From: Pelecanus crispus
Lineage: Eukaryota; Chordata; Aves; Pelecaniformes; Pelecanidae
NCBI RefSeq assembly: GCF_030463565.1
Contig: NC_134643.1
Coordinates: 80,535,721-80,599,720, forward strand
DNA: 64,000 bases
Direction: 5' to 3'
A program made the position numbers and the translations under genes. Of this stretch, positions 47,826-60,300 are shown one piece after another. Position 1 is the stretch's first letter. Every line of letters starts with the position of its first letter. The notes beneath the pieces were generated by a model. It did no database searches. It was given only the letters and a program-made list of their open reading frames with translations, and was not told the DNA's origin.

Positions 47826-48198
47826 CCCCGCAGCAGTGGGCAAGCAGGAGCCGACACCGTCAGACCATGAACTTCCTTCTCCCCGCCGCCAAGATTCAAG
47901 TAACCCACGAGTATCTTTTACTGTTTTGCCTCCCGGGGTTGGGGAAAACTCCCCCGGCCCGCGCCCCTCCCCCGCCGCCCGCCTGCCCGCCTCGCGCCTT
48001 GCGGCCACGCGCCCTCGCCACGCTGGGGCGGCGCGCGCGCGCGGAGGGGGCGGGGTAAATGAGGAAGGGGGGGCGGAGCTGCCGTTCCCATGGCGACGCC
48101 GCGTGTTGTTCTGCCGGCCGGCAGCCCTTACCCCCGCTCCGCTCCGCTCCGCTCCCCTCCCGGCCAGCCCCGGCGGCCGGTTCCCCGCTTGGCGGGCC
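47826..48198. promoter_or_regulatory. SMC1B-RIBC2 bidirectional CpG-island promoter
   Basis: 373 bp separate the two divergent start codons. The stretch is strongly GC- and CpG-rich and the richness extends to about 48560. It contains GGGGGCGGGG (48046-48055, Sp1-like), repeated GCTCC units at about 48136-48155, and an X-box-like motif at 48084-48097. No TATA box is apparent, as expected for this promoter class. Both 5' UTRs must lie in here, though transcription starts cannot be placed. Confidence 0.85.
48084..48097. promoter_or_regulatory. X-box-like RFX site
   Basis: GTTCCCATGGCGAC is a near-palindrome resembling the RFX consensus GTTGCCATGGCAAC, with two mismatches. RFX factors drive ciliary genes and RFX2 drives spermatogenic genes, which fits both neighbours. 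Its position, about 100 bp from the RIBC2 start, is typical. Function is inferred from sequence. Confidence 0.6.
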
Positions 48199-48315
48199 AT
48201 GAGCGGGCTGGGGCGGCAGCGGGAGCTGCAGGAGGCTGCCGCCCTGGAGCGGCGGCGGCAGCGGGAGCTGCAGCGGCAGAGCCGCATCTTCAACGCGCGA
48301 GTCCGCACCATAGGG
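48199..48315 (+). CDS. RIBC2: RIBC2 exon 1
   Basis: 39 codons, [20 protein letters not shown] to ARVRTIG, ending at donor gtgagg. Extremely GC-rich, within the CpG island; only the end of the exon resembles human closely. Confidence 0.93.
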
Positions 48316-51300
48316 GTGAGGGCGCGGCGGGAAGGGATGGCGCCGGCCCCCGGCCCCCAGGTGTTCTGAGGAGACCGGTCTCAAGCGGGGGGCGACCCTT
48401 AGGGCGGGGCAGAGGCGGGGGCGGGAGGCAGCCGGCCCGCCCAACGGCTGCGGGGAGCGCGCGCCTCGTGAGCGTGTGCGGGCGCGCGCGGTTCCAGGTG
48501 GCGGGGGGACGCCGCCATGTTGCGTCCTTTGGAGGGCAGGGGCGCTTTTGAGAAGTTGGTGGTGTAAAGCGAGTTGAGAGTCTCTGGGTATCATGAACAG
48601 TTGGTGTTGGCAGCCGTCCCTGGGGAGTGTGGGTTTCCGAGGGAGCGTGAGGGGGATTTGTGCCTTCCCTGCTGTAGGGTTCGAGGGCAAGATTTCATTC
48701 TTCCTTAACACGAAAAAAAGATCAATGTCTATCTAGGAGTTTAACTTAATCTAGTACGCTTTGCTTTGGGGTAAGCCAGAACCTGCAGAGACAGCTTGCG
48801 CAATGTGGCGTTAAATGAATACGTGTTTTTTACCTCTCTGCTCTGCTGATACTTTCCTCATCTGCTTGATTCTGACTAGAAGCGACAATCTGAGGGAGGT
48901 TTATTGTTGGAAGGGGTCCTGCAGCTGGTCCCTCTTTTGCATCAGGCAAAATATGACAGATCCATCAGGCCATGTTTACGTGTATGGATTTAATTGATAT
49001 GTCTCATTTTTCTTGGGGTGGATGTCAGAATGTGAATGCCCTTTAGTCTGTGGGGATGATAGCTTCAGCCTGGTGGGTTTTGTCTAGAGTCATCTATGTA
49101 GTTTGCACCCTGAATGTCAGGAAATTATGTTGTATTTTATACCTATTTAAATTTTGCATGCAGTAGTTCATTTAATCTTCCTGTAATGTGTCCAAAGGCC
49201 CATGTTAAGACTCCATGTGTGTGCATGGAGGGAGTGTGCTGCGAGGTGAAATAAGTTTAAATTTTGCTTGTAAAGTCTTTTGAGTACTCTATGCTGATGC
49301 ATATATCATGTATAAGCGCCATAGCATTAACTAGCGTAGAACCAAATTTAGAATTGATGAAAATAACTCCAGTCTGTTGACTTCATTGGACTGGTAGAAT
49401 TGTAACATATGTCAATTTGATCCGTCTTGTCTCAGGTACTGAAACGTGTCTCATGTCAGTGGAAGGGTATCTTCACTTTATCTCTGACAGCACCTTGGAT
49501 TTATTCTTGTGACTTACGCAAGAGTCATCTTAGTTGCATAGCAAAAGTAGCAGTTTCCACTTCATGAACAGCACAGGCTGTCCATGTGATACAGCACCCC
49601 GACGCATATAGTAGCCAACAATATACTTAAGTGGAAGGAGCCAATAACCTTTTTTAACAGATGTGATGGGTATAGTAAGAGAGTTCAACTTTCTTCATCA
49701 GGAAACACATAATTTCTCTGCAAGAAGGCTTTTCTAGAGCCTTAAGAATTAAATGTAAAATGTAAGTTCTCAGCTAATGATAAATCAGCATATCTCCGTG
49801 TATTGTACTGAGCAATACTGAACTACGCCATCTGAAGGTCTTTCTCATACTTTCGCAGAACTATCAGGTTTTGATAGATCCATTTACATGAGACAAACAT
49901 CTAAAATGAAGGCGAGCCCATTGGAGGAATTTTGTAAATATTTGATTAACATCATTCAATGTACCTTATTCATTGGCTGAACAATGACTGCTGACAGAAG
50001 GGGCTATTCTTGTGCTTTGAAATTATGCCAAGTCCAAAGCATGAAGAGTCAACAAATCTATACAGAGATATACTATATCAGTATTTCCAATGTGGGTTTA
50101 GATTATTTGCTTTCTCCCTCTCACCAGTTTAGCTGAGCGGCTGTCTCTGACAAAATTAAAAAATCAAGGCAGTATTTGACTTGGACACCACAAATCCTTA
50201 AGCAGGGATTGAGTAGTTTAAAAATATGGAGATAATATACTGACTGGAAAGCAGAATGGGAACCAGGATTTAAAATTTTTTTTCTTGATTATTACTAGTT
50301 TTATTATTACTTTAACTTCTGTATTTGTTTCCTCATCTGAGTAATGGAAAAGTAAGATACTGCTCTTAAAGATAGGTTTAAGAATTTATCCTCAGTAACA
50401 AAACAGTTCAGATGAGTAGTCCAAATGAAATACTACTTTCCATTTATATATGAACTATTATACATAAATGGAAGTAAATTAGAAATTAGCTGCTTCAGAC
50501 TGTTCATAGTAAGGGATTTGTTATTTTAATGCTTGAAAGTTAAACCTGTAGCTTTATGTGACTAGGAATGGTTGTTTTAGGGATGTATTCCTGTCAAGTG
50601 AAAGCTGTTAAAATGGTAGAGAGCTGATAGTGTAACTGAATTTGCACACAAGTCAATACATTGACTTAGCTGTATTATTGCCAAAAACTACTAATGGACT
50701 CATACTGAAGTTCTCTTAATGTTTCCTATAGTTACATTGAAAGCTTGATTTCCCAAATGAGTTGATGTGTAATGCCCATGACACCACTGGTTTTGGACAA
50801 TGATACCCTGTAGAATTCTTTACAGTTTCACCCTTGCTTACAGATGTACCTCTTTGCCTGATTGATATAGTCAGTAGTTCTTTACAGCATTAACAATGTG
50901 TATTTTCAGCCATGATCTGTTTAGGTCTTTCTGTCTTGATCTGAATAGTTTTTAGGCAAAGAATATCAAAATAGTTTGCCAGATTCTTGAAGAATTGTTG
51001 TTTTTTGATAAATCTTTTAAAGATATTAAGTGACTTGACCAGTTTAAAAAAAAAAAAAGTCCAGGTTTCTACCTATTAATTTGCCACCTTCTGTCAACAA
51101 ATATGGGACCCGATTCTTTTGCCTAAAGTGTAGGTGGCTGCTGCCATTTGGTGATATGCCTTGGGGTATTATGCCTTGCTCAGCTACCACTCTCCAGGGA
51201 TATGAATATTATGTGTTGTATCTGTCAGCTCATTGCAGATGTCTGCATGTATCTCAAATGGCACCCAATATTCCATTTTGGCAACTACATGAATCCTACT

Positions 51301-54300
51301 CTCTATCAGATGAGTGGAAAATTTCTTCCCATTCCCCATTATTTCTTCAGTGTACTTTTAGTGAACCATCTATACTTTTTTCAAATCTGAACTATTACAA
51401 CTTACTGTCATCTTAACTGTCAAAATACTTATCTGCTTTATAAATTAAAGCAGAACAACAAGAAAAAGTAAAAATGCCTGCTATAATGGGGGAAACGTAT
51501 TCTGTGTAATGCAGCTTAAAATGTTTCTATTTATAGCTCTATATATCATGTAAATGTGGTGTTTTGTTCTGATTCGGTGCAAGAATATACCTATCATTAT
51601 TAAAACAAAGCAAATAAACAAGAATATTGCTGTTTCTGGATTTTCTTTTTACATTACCTATATTAAATAGTGATGTGTATACACTGTGTTGGTAGTGGTT
51701 TTATATCTATCTTGTACAACTGTGAATCAATGTAGCTAGACAAGGTGTCTCTTTAATTGTTCAAACATAGTATCTCTTAAAGAGCTGCTTTTTTTTTGTT
51801 GTTTTAATAGGTTGATAAAGAGGCATTGGATACCCAGGTCAAGGATAGGAAAATTCAAGAAGCAGCTGAAAAAGCACGAAATGAAGAACTGGGTATATTC
51901 GTAGATACTGTTATATTTATAGATACTGTTATATTTCTGTGAAGAGTTAAATGTAATTTACCATCTGTTTCCTGCTTTCTTTTTCCCTTTGTGTATTCCA
52001 AACTGCTACATTTATTTCCAAATGGAGCCTATGTCCTTGAATCTTCCTATATAGCTCTATCTATATAAATCTATCAATCAAGATACATATATATAAGCAC
52101 AATTGTAGGCTTTTCTCTAAATTCAGACATACAAACAATACTATAATGTGTAGTCCTATTTATAGCATGTTCATACATTTGCATTGGTACAGTATGTGTT
52201 TTCCTCAGTATCTTAAGATTTATATTGACATGATTAAACTGGTATACATTTCCTAATAGGCTGGGATTTTCAGTGTTTTCTTTTAATAAATGTCAACAAA
52301 TAGCATTATTTAGAGACCTGAAGCTATGGGAGCATTTTAAAAAAACTTAATACTGTTCTATTCTCAATAGTAGTGGCAAATTTGTTTGATTGCTTTCTTG
52401 TAGAGTAAACCCATGTTCTGTCTGGCCATTTTTCAATAGAATATATGGATTCTATAGATTCCTCGATATATTATTATTGCTAGAAGCATGAGTCATGTAC
52501 AGCAGAGCTGTAAGTAGAAGCCATTGCTGAGTCAGAACACGTAGCCACACAAATATTTCAGCTGCATCCTCTGACCTCAAAACCTTTTGTGGCCCTTTGT
52601 GTTTGGAATGCTTTCCTGTGGTATCATGTGAAAACGTCCCACAGACTGAGCTCTCTGTGGGTTTCAGGAAGAGCTAGAATGGAGCTGCTGACTTCCATGC
52701 TGTGCTGCTAAGGCTGCTTGTGATTTTCCTGGCAATTCTGTCAGACTCTGACTCCTAGGAAACTGCCAGAAGCAATGTGTAGTCTGGCAACAGAGGACAT
52801 GATCTTTTCTTGTGAATTATATTTAAATGGCTAGTTTTGGCTAGGGTTCTTTTGTCATTTGTTTGTTTTTCTTTAAAACTGAATCAATTACAGCATTTTG
52901 GTGAAAAGGGCAAGAGCTATTAAGCTCTTTGAAAACTGTTAGTACCAGCCAATTATTTTAGTGCTATGATTAGAAAAATAATTGGGACTATGAAACAACT
53001 ATCTATATTCCTTTCATTGGGAGCCTGATTTTTGTTTTGTAATAAGCAACTTTAATGTATTTCAGTTGTAACTGTAAACTAAGAGTAAAGGGGAAGAATT
53101 GGTATACAGTACATTTCATGTGTTACTGCAAGTTTTAATCAAATGAAACCTCATAGTTCTATAAGTATTTATTATTGTCTTTGTTCCACATGCATATATT
53201 TCATTGTAACATTAATAAGAGAATTGACACCTAAAAAAACTGAAAGTATTTTGTAAGTAAGTATTACTAATGTTAGAGTGTTTGCTGGGCTGGTAGTCAT
53301 AGATCAAATAGTCCTTCCTAAGGTATAAAAGTTTGAAGACACATACGCTATTTATGCCCCTTCAGAATTTTATTTTCTATCTTACATATGCACTTCCATG
53401 ACACATGCACTTGTAAGAGTTGTATTTTCATTGTGTTCATTTTTCTCTAGCTAATGAAATGAAGCAAAATGACAAGATCATGTGTATGTTAGAAGAACGA
53501 CAGAAAAATGATATCAGAAACATAAATAAGGCTATCGGTGAATTTCAGAAGAATTTTCAGAAGCCAGAAACAAGACGTGAATTTGACCTGTCTGATCCGC
53601 AAGCCCTAAAGAAGGATAGACCTGCTCGACTTTCAGACAGTGATCCTCGATGTACTGTATCTGGCTTGCAGAAGTTTATGGGTGAAGACTTAAACTACAA
53701 TCAGAGGATGAAATTTCAAAAGGAGCAGTTAAGAGAGTGGTCTCTTCAGCAGCAGAGAGACTGGAAAAATGCATTAGCTGATCAAAAATTTGCAGGTAAC
53801 AAAAGAAGTTATTATGGTTTTAATCTGCTTTTTCTGAAATTCTGATGTATCTGACAAAAATATGGTATATTGTGTCAGTTTGACATAGCAGTATTTTAGT
53901 ATATTCAATAATTAAGTTTTAGAAATACTGTAGCAGTTTTTACTTGACAAGCTCTAATGTATTCAATATCTCACTTAAGAAATCTATGTTTAATGACATG
54001 TGATGATGGTAGTATTACCTAGGTTTCATTTCTGTTTTACACCCCAAATGAAGTATCAGAGCATTCTGAAAAAACATGTTTTGCATGCTAGGTGGTATGT
54101 TTACTTCATCAGGCCAAATTGTCCAATCTTTACTGGTCTAGAGCAGATGAAGTGATACTGGTTTTTCCTTTTCTAGCTTGTCATGAAACATTTTTTCTGC
54201 AATACTTAACATACTTTTTCATTTTAACTTTGTCTGACTGTTAAGACAAGACAGGTTACATAATAAACTGATTTCATGAGTCACCTGAAATTCCAAGATG

Positions 54301-57300
54301 GAAAGCTTCAGTGGTAGGATTGGGCAGTAGTTATGTAATTCAGCTTACTGTATCTGTAGGTGCTCTCTCTCCCTCTGTGTGGCTTACTCATATGGCACAT
54401 CACGTCCATGAATATTGACTAAATTTAATTTTAATCTAATTTAGATGATCTTTATGACAAGAATAGGATTGAACTTGACCAAAAGACTACGGAGCAACAG
54501 CGAAAAGAAGATGAAAACAGGCGTGCTGTTTGTGCAGCTACTAAAGATTTCAATAGAACCCAGGTAAATTAATATTGGGTTAGTTTGTTTTTAAAAAAAG
54601 TGGAGACACAGAAGGAAAATAAGATGTGCAAAAGTACAGTGAGTAATGATGTTTTACAGAGGTTTCTTAGCAGCTAGCTTCCAAGGTTGTTTCAGTAATT
54701 GGAAGATAGAATTTATTAACTTTTTCCTCTCCAAGGATCTAGCTATCCTCCTCTATCTAGTTACCCTCTGTCAAAATTCTTCCTCCTGGTTCTCAGCTTG
54801 CTGGCTAGAGGGCAGCAACAACTCCCCAGTCTCTGAGAGACTTCTAGTCTGTAAACTGGGATACAGCAAAAGCCTCCCATGCTTCCGTCTGGTTTTATAT
54901 CAGTTGTCAGATAATCTTAGCTGTGTCTGCTTGCTTTTCTTTTTGCTTGTGTGGAAGCATTACTACCAGTAGCTTTTTGCTTTATTGCTTATGTTAATTC
55001 CCCACAACTGCTGTTTTTGGCACTTTGGCTGCTTCCTTGGTATTTGTGTACGTGTCTCTTGGTTGTTTACCAAGCATGCTTTGGAACCTATTGAAACATG
55101 ACATGAGCCTTTCTCTATCCGTCTTAGTACCATTATCTGTCATGCTCCATTTATTTGTCTTACTGCACAGACTGTTTTTTTCCATTCAGCTTATACATAC
55201 AGCTCAAAGGGCTATGTGGATGCTATTAATTTCGTTAAACTATATTTGCTGTGACTTAGCTTTAAATTTATGTAGTCACATCAAAATAAGCCACATTAAA
55301 ATTACCTACATCAAGTATGGTGTCTTTTGGTTTAAGTATATAAGCGTGCAAGTCTTTGTGTAAGTGTTGCTTGAACCTTTAAGGGCACATTTGGCATATA
55401 ATTTTGTTTATAGGTAGCCAAAGGTAATTGAAAAGGCTTTTGCTGCTTGGAGTCATGGCTACTGAATAGTACTTTATATGAATAGCCACAAAAGTACCTT
55501 AAGTGGCTGGTGCACTTAGGGTAGCAGTAATATCCCAAATAATTATTGTCATACCAGTTGATCCCACATAAAAATTCCTGAATTTGTGACAGGGTTTGAG
55601 GATGGGGTAGGAGGTTTGTGTGTGGTGTGGTTTTTAATGTTTGGGCATATACACTCTACTCAGCAGGTGTGCATATTAAATATGTAAAAAAGTCTTGCTT
55701 TGTTTTTTCTAACATAAGGGCATGATAATGGAGGTTGGGGCAACAGTCTCCTCTTAGTTCTTATTGTCCGTTGCTATGTTGTATAGGTTGGAGTTACAGC
55801 TTGCAGTTCTTTTTCTTTCTTTCTGAGGTAGGTAGTTAAGTTTACTTTTTTTTTTTATCATGATACTGTTTTCAGCTTTTCCTTTTTTTTTGCTGAATAG
55901 TTGAGAAAAGCTCTTCTTTTTCCCTTAAATGATGTGCTGGCACAGTTGCTGCCTTCCTTTATTAAACATGCAAGCCACAGATTTCAGGTTGCCAGGCCTT
56001 TCAGTGATGTTGTCTTTAAAAGAAAGCCATGCTACAGAGGGATTTTCTGTACATCTTTTTTCGCAAGAGAGAAAACCAAGGCATTCAGCCTGAGAATGAA
56101 CTTCACAGAAGAAATCTCTGTATCTGACCTCAGATGCATTGAACAGGAGTCTGCAGCAGTTTCAGCATTCTAAGTAACCAGTTTGAGGACCTTAACATCT
56201 TGAGGGTGCAGTCTCACACTGCGTTTTGCTCTACGCACATCTGCTCTACCTGTCAGTGACTGCTAAACGAGTAACTCCCTCTTCCCGTTCCCTAAGTTTC
56301 ATTCATATTTTTTTTCTGCTGTCTCTCTTGGAGTGCATCTAATGGTCATGAAGCTTCAGGATGTGTTAGATAATTTCTCAAATCCGAAAGAATATGAACT
56401 CTGGTCTAGAATGAGTGACTGCTAGATCTGATTGGGAGGAGTGAATGCACAGTCTGAGGTGGCAGTAAAGGAAGGGAAAAAGCAAACCCACCCTTTCTAA
56501 GGCAACTCGCAGTTACTGTAATTTGGATAAAGTATAATATGGGAATGCTTCTTCAGAGAAGAAGAAACTTCCTAGAATTTGGCTTTGGATCAATCATTGT
56601 CTCCATGGCCATCATCTGTAGTTCTTATGGTTGCCATAGGGGATGTAAAGAATAAGTTTAAAAAAAAAAAAAAACAAACCAACCCCTCAAACTAAAAACA
56701 AAATAAAACCCAGCAAGTGGTGTACTCCAGGAGAAATATGTTTTGGTCAGTCTGCTAGTTGGTTAGTAAAGAATCCTAGCAGATGACTGAAGGTATGGTG
56801 TCTCTGTTCATCATAGCCTGCCTTCATTGCAGGATTTGATGTTGCTGCCCCTGTGACAGTGGTTCAGCTTCCTCCACTTACCACAACACTGTTGCCAATG
56901 ACTTTATTGCTGACAGGCTTATTCCTAATGGTTCTTTTTGTTCTTCTGGAATTAATTAGCAGGACAATGAATTGATTATATATTTGGTACCATATTTCCC
57001 AGTGGTGAAGTATCCTGTGCTGTAAACATTTTAAGTGTGTGTAGCATCTAGAAAATTAATGCTATCCTTCGTCTCAGATTTTCTCTCACCTAGGTATGTG
57101 TTAACCAGAACTGCCAATACTGCTTTTGTCCTTGGTATAAGAGAAGACTTCTACTAGCTTAAACTGGCAGTTTTTCCTGCTGAAATCATTCATGCATAAG
57201 TAGTAACCATTTTAATTTGGCAAGCCAGGTAACAGAAATGAAGGCTACCCAGAATCCTGACTAGAATACATATTTTTCACTTCTGTGTGATTCCGTAGCA

Positions 57301-60300
57301 GAATCTTACTGTTGTAGAAAGAGGTTCCTCGCTAAGGGTGGTAACACTTGGGAATGCCCAATTTAGCAGTACAGTCATAGATATACCGATTGTGAAAGAG
57401 TCTTCTTGCTTTATATAGCACAGGACTTGAATCCTCTCCAAGCCACTTTGTACGTAATGCTAAGAAAATGAGAGGATGTGATTACAGAGGATCTCTAATT
57501 TAATGACTTCATATTTATAGAGTTGTTAACAATCTTATAAACCTTATGCCTTTAGAATTTATTCCTGGGCATACCACAACAGCTTGATAGTTTTCCTGAT
57601 AATGCTGTTACTGTGGACATTTGGTGGCATTATTCTGGTTCCTTTTTCACTCAGCATTATGCTGTTAAGAGCCAGCAGCCACTTCAAAGAAATAGCTTTT
57701 CAGCTTTGAGTAAATTATGTATTTGTATTAACTGTGGAGCCTTTTTTCACCTGAAATGAAATACCTGAGTGCCTAAATGTAGAAGAACGGTAACTTTTTA
57801 ACATTCTATGAAGTGTGCTGTGCAAATAGCTTTTATCACTTACATCCTATTCTTGATATTTAGTGTCTGGAATCATCAATATTTCAACATTTTTACCACA
57901 TTTTCAGGCATGAGGAAACATAGTGCACGTACTGATTTTTAATAGACCTTGCTAAGCAGATGTTCCTAGCTTGAATGTGCTGGATGTGCAATTCTTTACT
58001 ATGAGATAAGTATCTGTATAATACAGACAAAGGAATTGTATTTACTCTACAGATTAATTACACTTCTTTCACAAGTTCCTAAGACCCTGGATAGGTCACT
58101 CTGGTCATCTGTGAGCTCTGTGACATAGTGATAAGGACTTCAGAAGCTGTGCATTCCTTTAGTCCTGTGTTGGCAGCAGTTAGTTCCTCACACACTCGAG
58201 ACTTGGTGTTATTCTAAGCATATGAAGGCCTGGCCTCGTCATACTTCTATGTGCATTTCTTCTTTTGCTTTATGACTTGAATCAACAGTGAAAGGAAACA
58301 TTTAGTAGTAGGGAAGATATATAATGTTGGATCACAAATCAACATAAATGAAGGAGCATGTATTTGTGCATCTGTGTGTGGTTTGGTTTTTTTTTTTTTT
58401 TTTCCCCCCATGCTACACCAATGAATTATGTTTTGTTAGGGATTTGACTTGATAGGTTAAATGTGATGCATTTTCCAAATTTAAAATCTTGCTTTTGTAG
58501 CATCATTAATCATTGCATAGTAGTGCTACATGCATGGCTATGCACAGAGCTGGGAGTTTCCCCAGTAAGGTTCCCAGGCAGCTCAGAAAATTTAGGCTCT
58601 CCCTCTGAGAAGGTTAGGGTTACAAGGTCTAAGTGCCTTTTTGCATCTGTTGCTAGATCACAGTGGAATGGCATTAATAAAGTGATCTAAATAAAAATTA
58701 CATGTTTTAATTTTCAATAATTCTTCATCATAGGCCAGTAATTATATGAGGTCCATCCATAATGACTTTCTGTTAAATGTGATTTACTCTGGAGCATTTT
58801 CAGAACTAAAAATAACTTCTCGATTCATAGTATTAATAAGCTAGAAGTGCATACACAAATACTGTGGTTCAGTGTCCCAAAAATATCAGATGATTGAAAA
58901 TCTTTGGGGTTGTTTTCTTTCTTTTTTCTTGGAAATTGTAATGTCGTAGTTCTTCGCAAGTTATTGTTGACTCTTCTGGAGGAAAAAAAAAAACCTCCAG
59001 GGAAACACATTTTGGATTAAAAAAATTGCTTTAAAATTCTGGTAGAAATTGTACTCACTGACTTCAGTGAAATGAAAAAGTGGCCTTTAGTTTCCAACGT
59101 ATTATTCCATGTTACAATGGCCAGTAATTACTGGGTCTGAAGTTGACGTTTTGCCACTTGAAATTTGATTTGCTTGAGGTTTTTGAATTTGTCTAAAAGT
59201 AGACATTTCTTTTCTTGCTCTAGAGTAGAGCGTACGTTCCTGTTAGATGGCTGGTAAGTATTTTTGAATATGAGGTTTTCTGTATCATCTAAGTTGAATT
59301 GTGGCTTAGCTAATTTACAATTTCAAAAAAATTAATTTATCTTTTATTAGTTTGTTTGCACATCAAATACTTTTGTTATTTTAATGAAAACCGCAAGGCT
59401 GTCTTCAGCCATGGAATTTGTTAATCTAGGATATGGTACTTAGTATTACTTGTTATTTCTTCTTCTGTCCAATCCCGGACAGGTTGTTGTCTGTGTTTGC
59501 TTGGAGCAAATAGAAGTCGCTCTTTGGCAGTCTCCAGGCCTGATGCTTGGGAGAACTGCTGTCATCCAAACTCAAAGTCCATAGATATAAATGCAAAGAT
59601 AAACCCAGGTTAGCAGTCTCCTCCGGTGGCATAGATCACTGTGCTTGCTGAGTTAGGATTCTTCTTCATAACATTTGCAAAGGAACAGGTTCCCACACAT
59701 TTGTCTAGGTAGTCCTGTCACTCTCAGTTGTTTCTATCTTCTAGTTACTCTGCCTACTAATTTTCAACTTCACCTTATATGCCACAGAAGACTATTTTAC
59801 CTGCTATGACTTTCTTGATGCATAACCATTTTTTCATTTGTCCTCATCCACTTTATAAAAGCGTGTGTGCCAACCAGTGAGCTACTAATAGGCAAGAAAC
59901 GTACAGAGCTGTTCTACTTAACTCATAAAGAGAATATTCTCAAGCCAGTGATTTTTGAACAGAGCACAAGACAATCTTGGACAAACTGGAGACATAGGTA
60001 TGCTGCATATGCAAGAGACAGGTCTGGCAACCTCTGCTCTTTGTGCCCTAGCAAGAAGGAGGTTACCTATCCTCTGTCCAGATGGAAGCCGGCATTGTGC
60101 ATTGTTCCAGATGGTTTAGTTTACATGTTACAGAAGAATGAGACAGGATTAGAAATGGATGACCCACAGCATTATCGTTCTGCTTCGAATTAGTTTACTT
60201 AGTCTAATTCTTCTTCGGAAGGTAATTACTTTAAAGTGAAATCATCATATTTGCTTTTGTTTTGTAAGGAAAAAATATTCTCTGAATAGGTGACTATGAC

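Noticed and set aside
47589-48711. Long minus-strand open frames (240 and 271 codons) over the SMC1B/RIBC2 promoter
   Set aside because: They are long because the CpG island has few stop codons. Only the part at 47717-47825 is real coding sequence (SMC1B exon 1).
59867-60193. 108-codon + strand open frame in RIBC2 intron 4
   Set aside because: Considered as a nested gene or extra exon, but no recognisable motif, no good flanking splice sites in a matching phase, and RIBC2 is complete without it.
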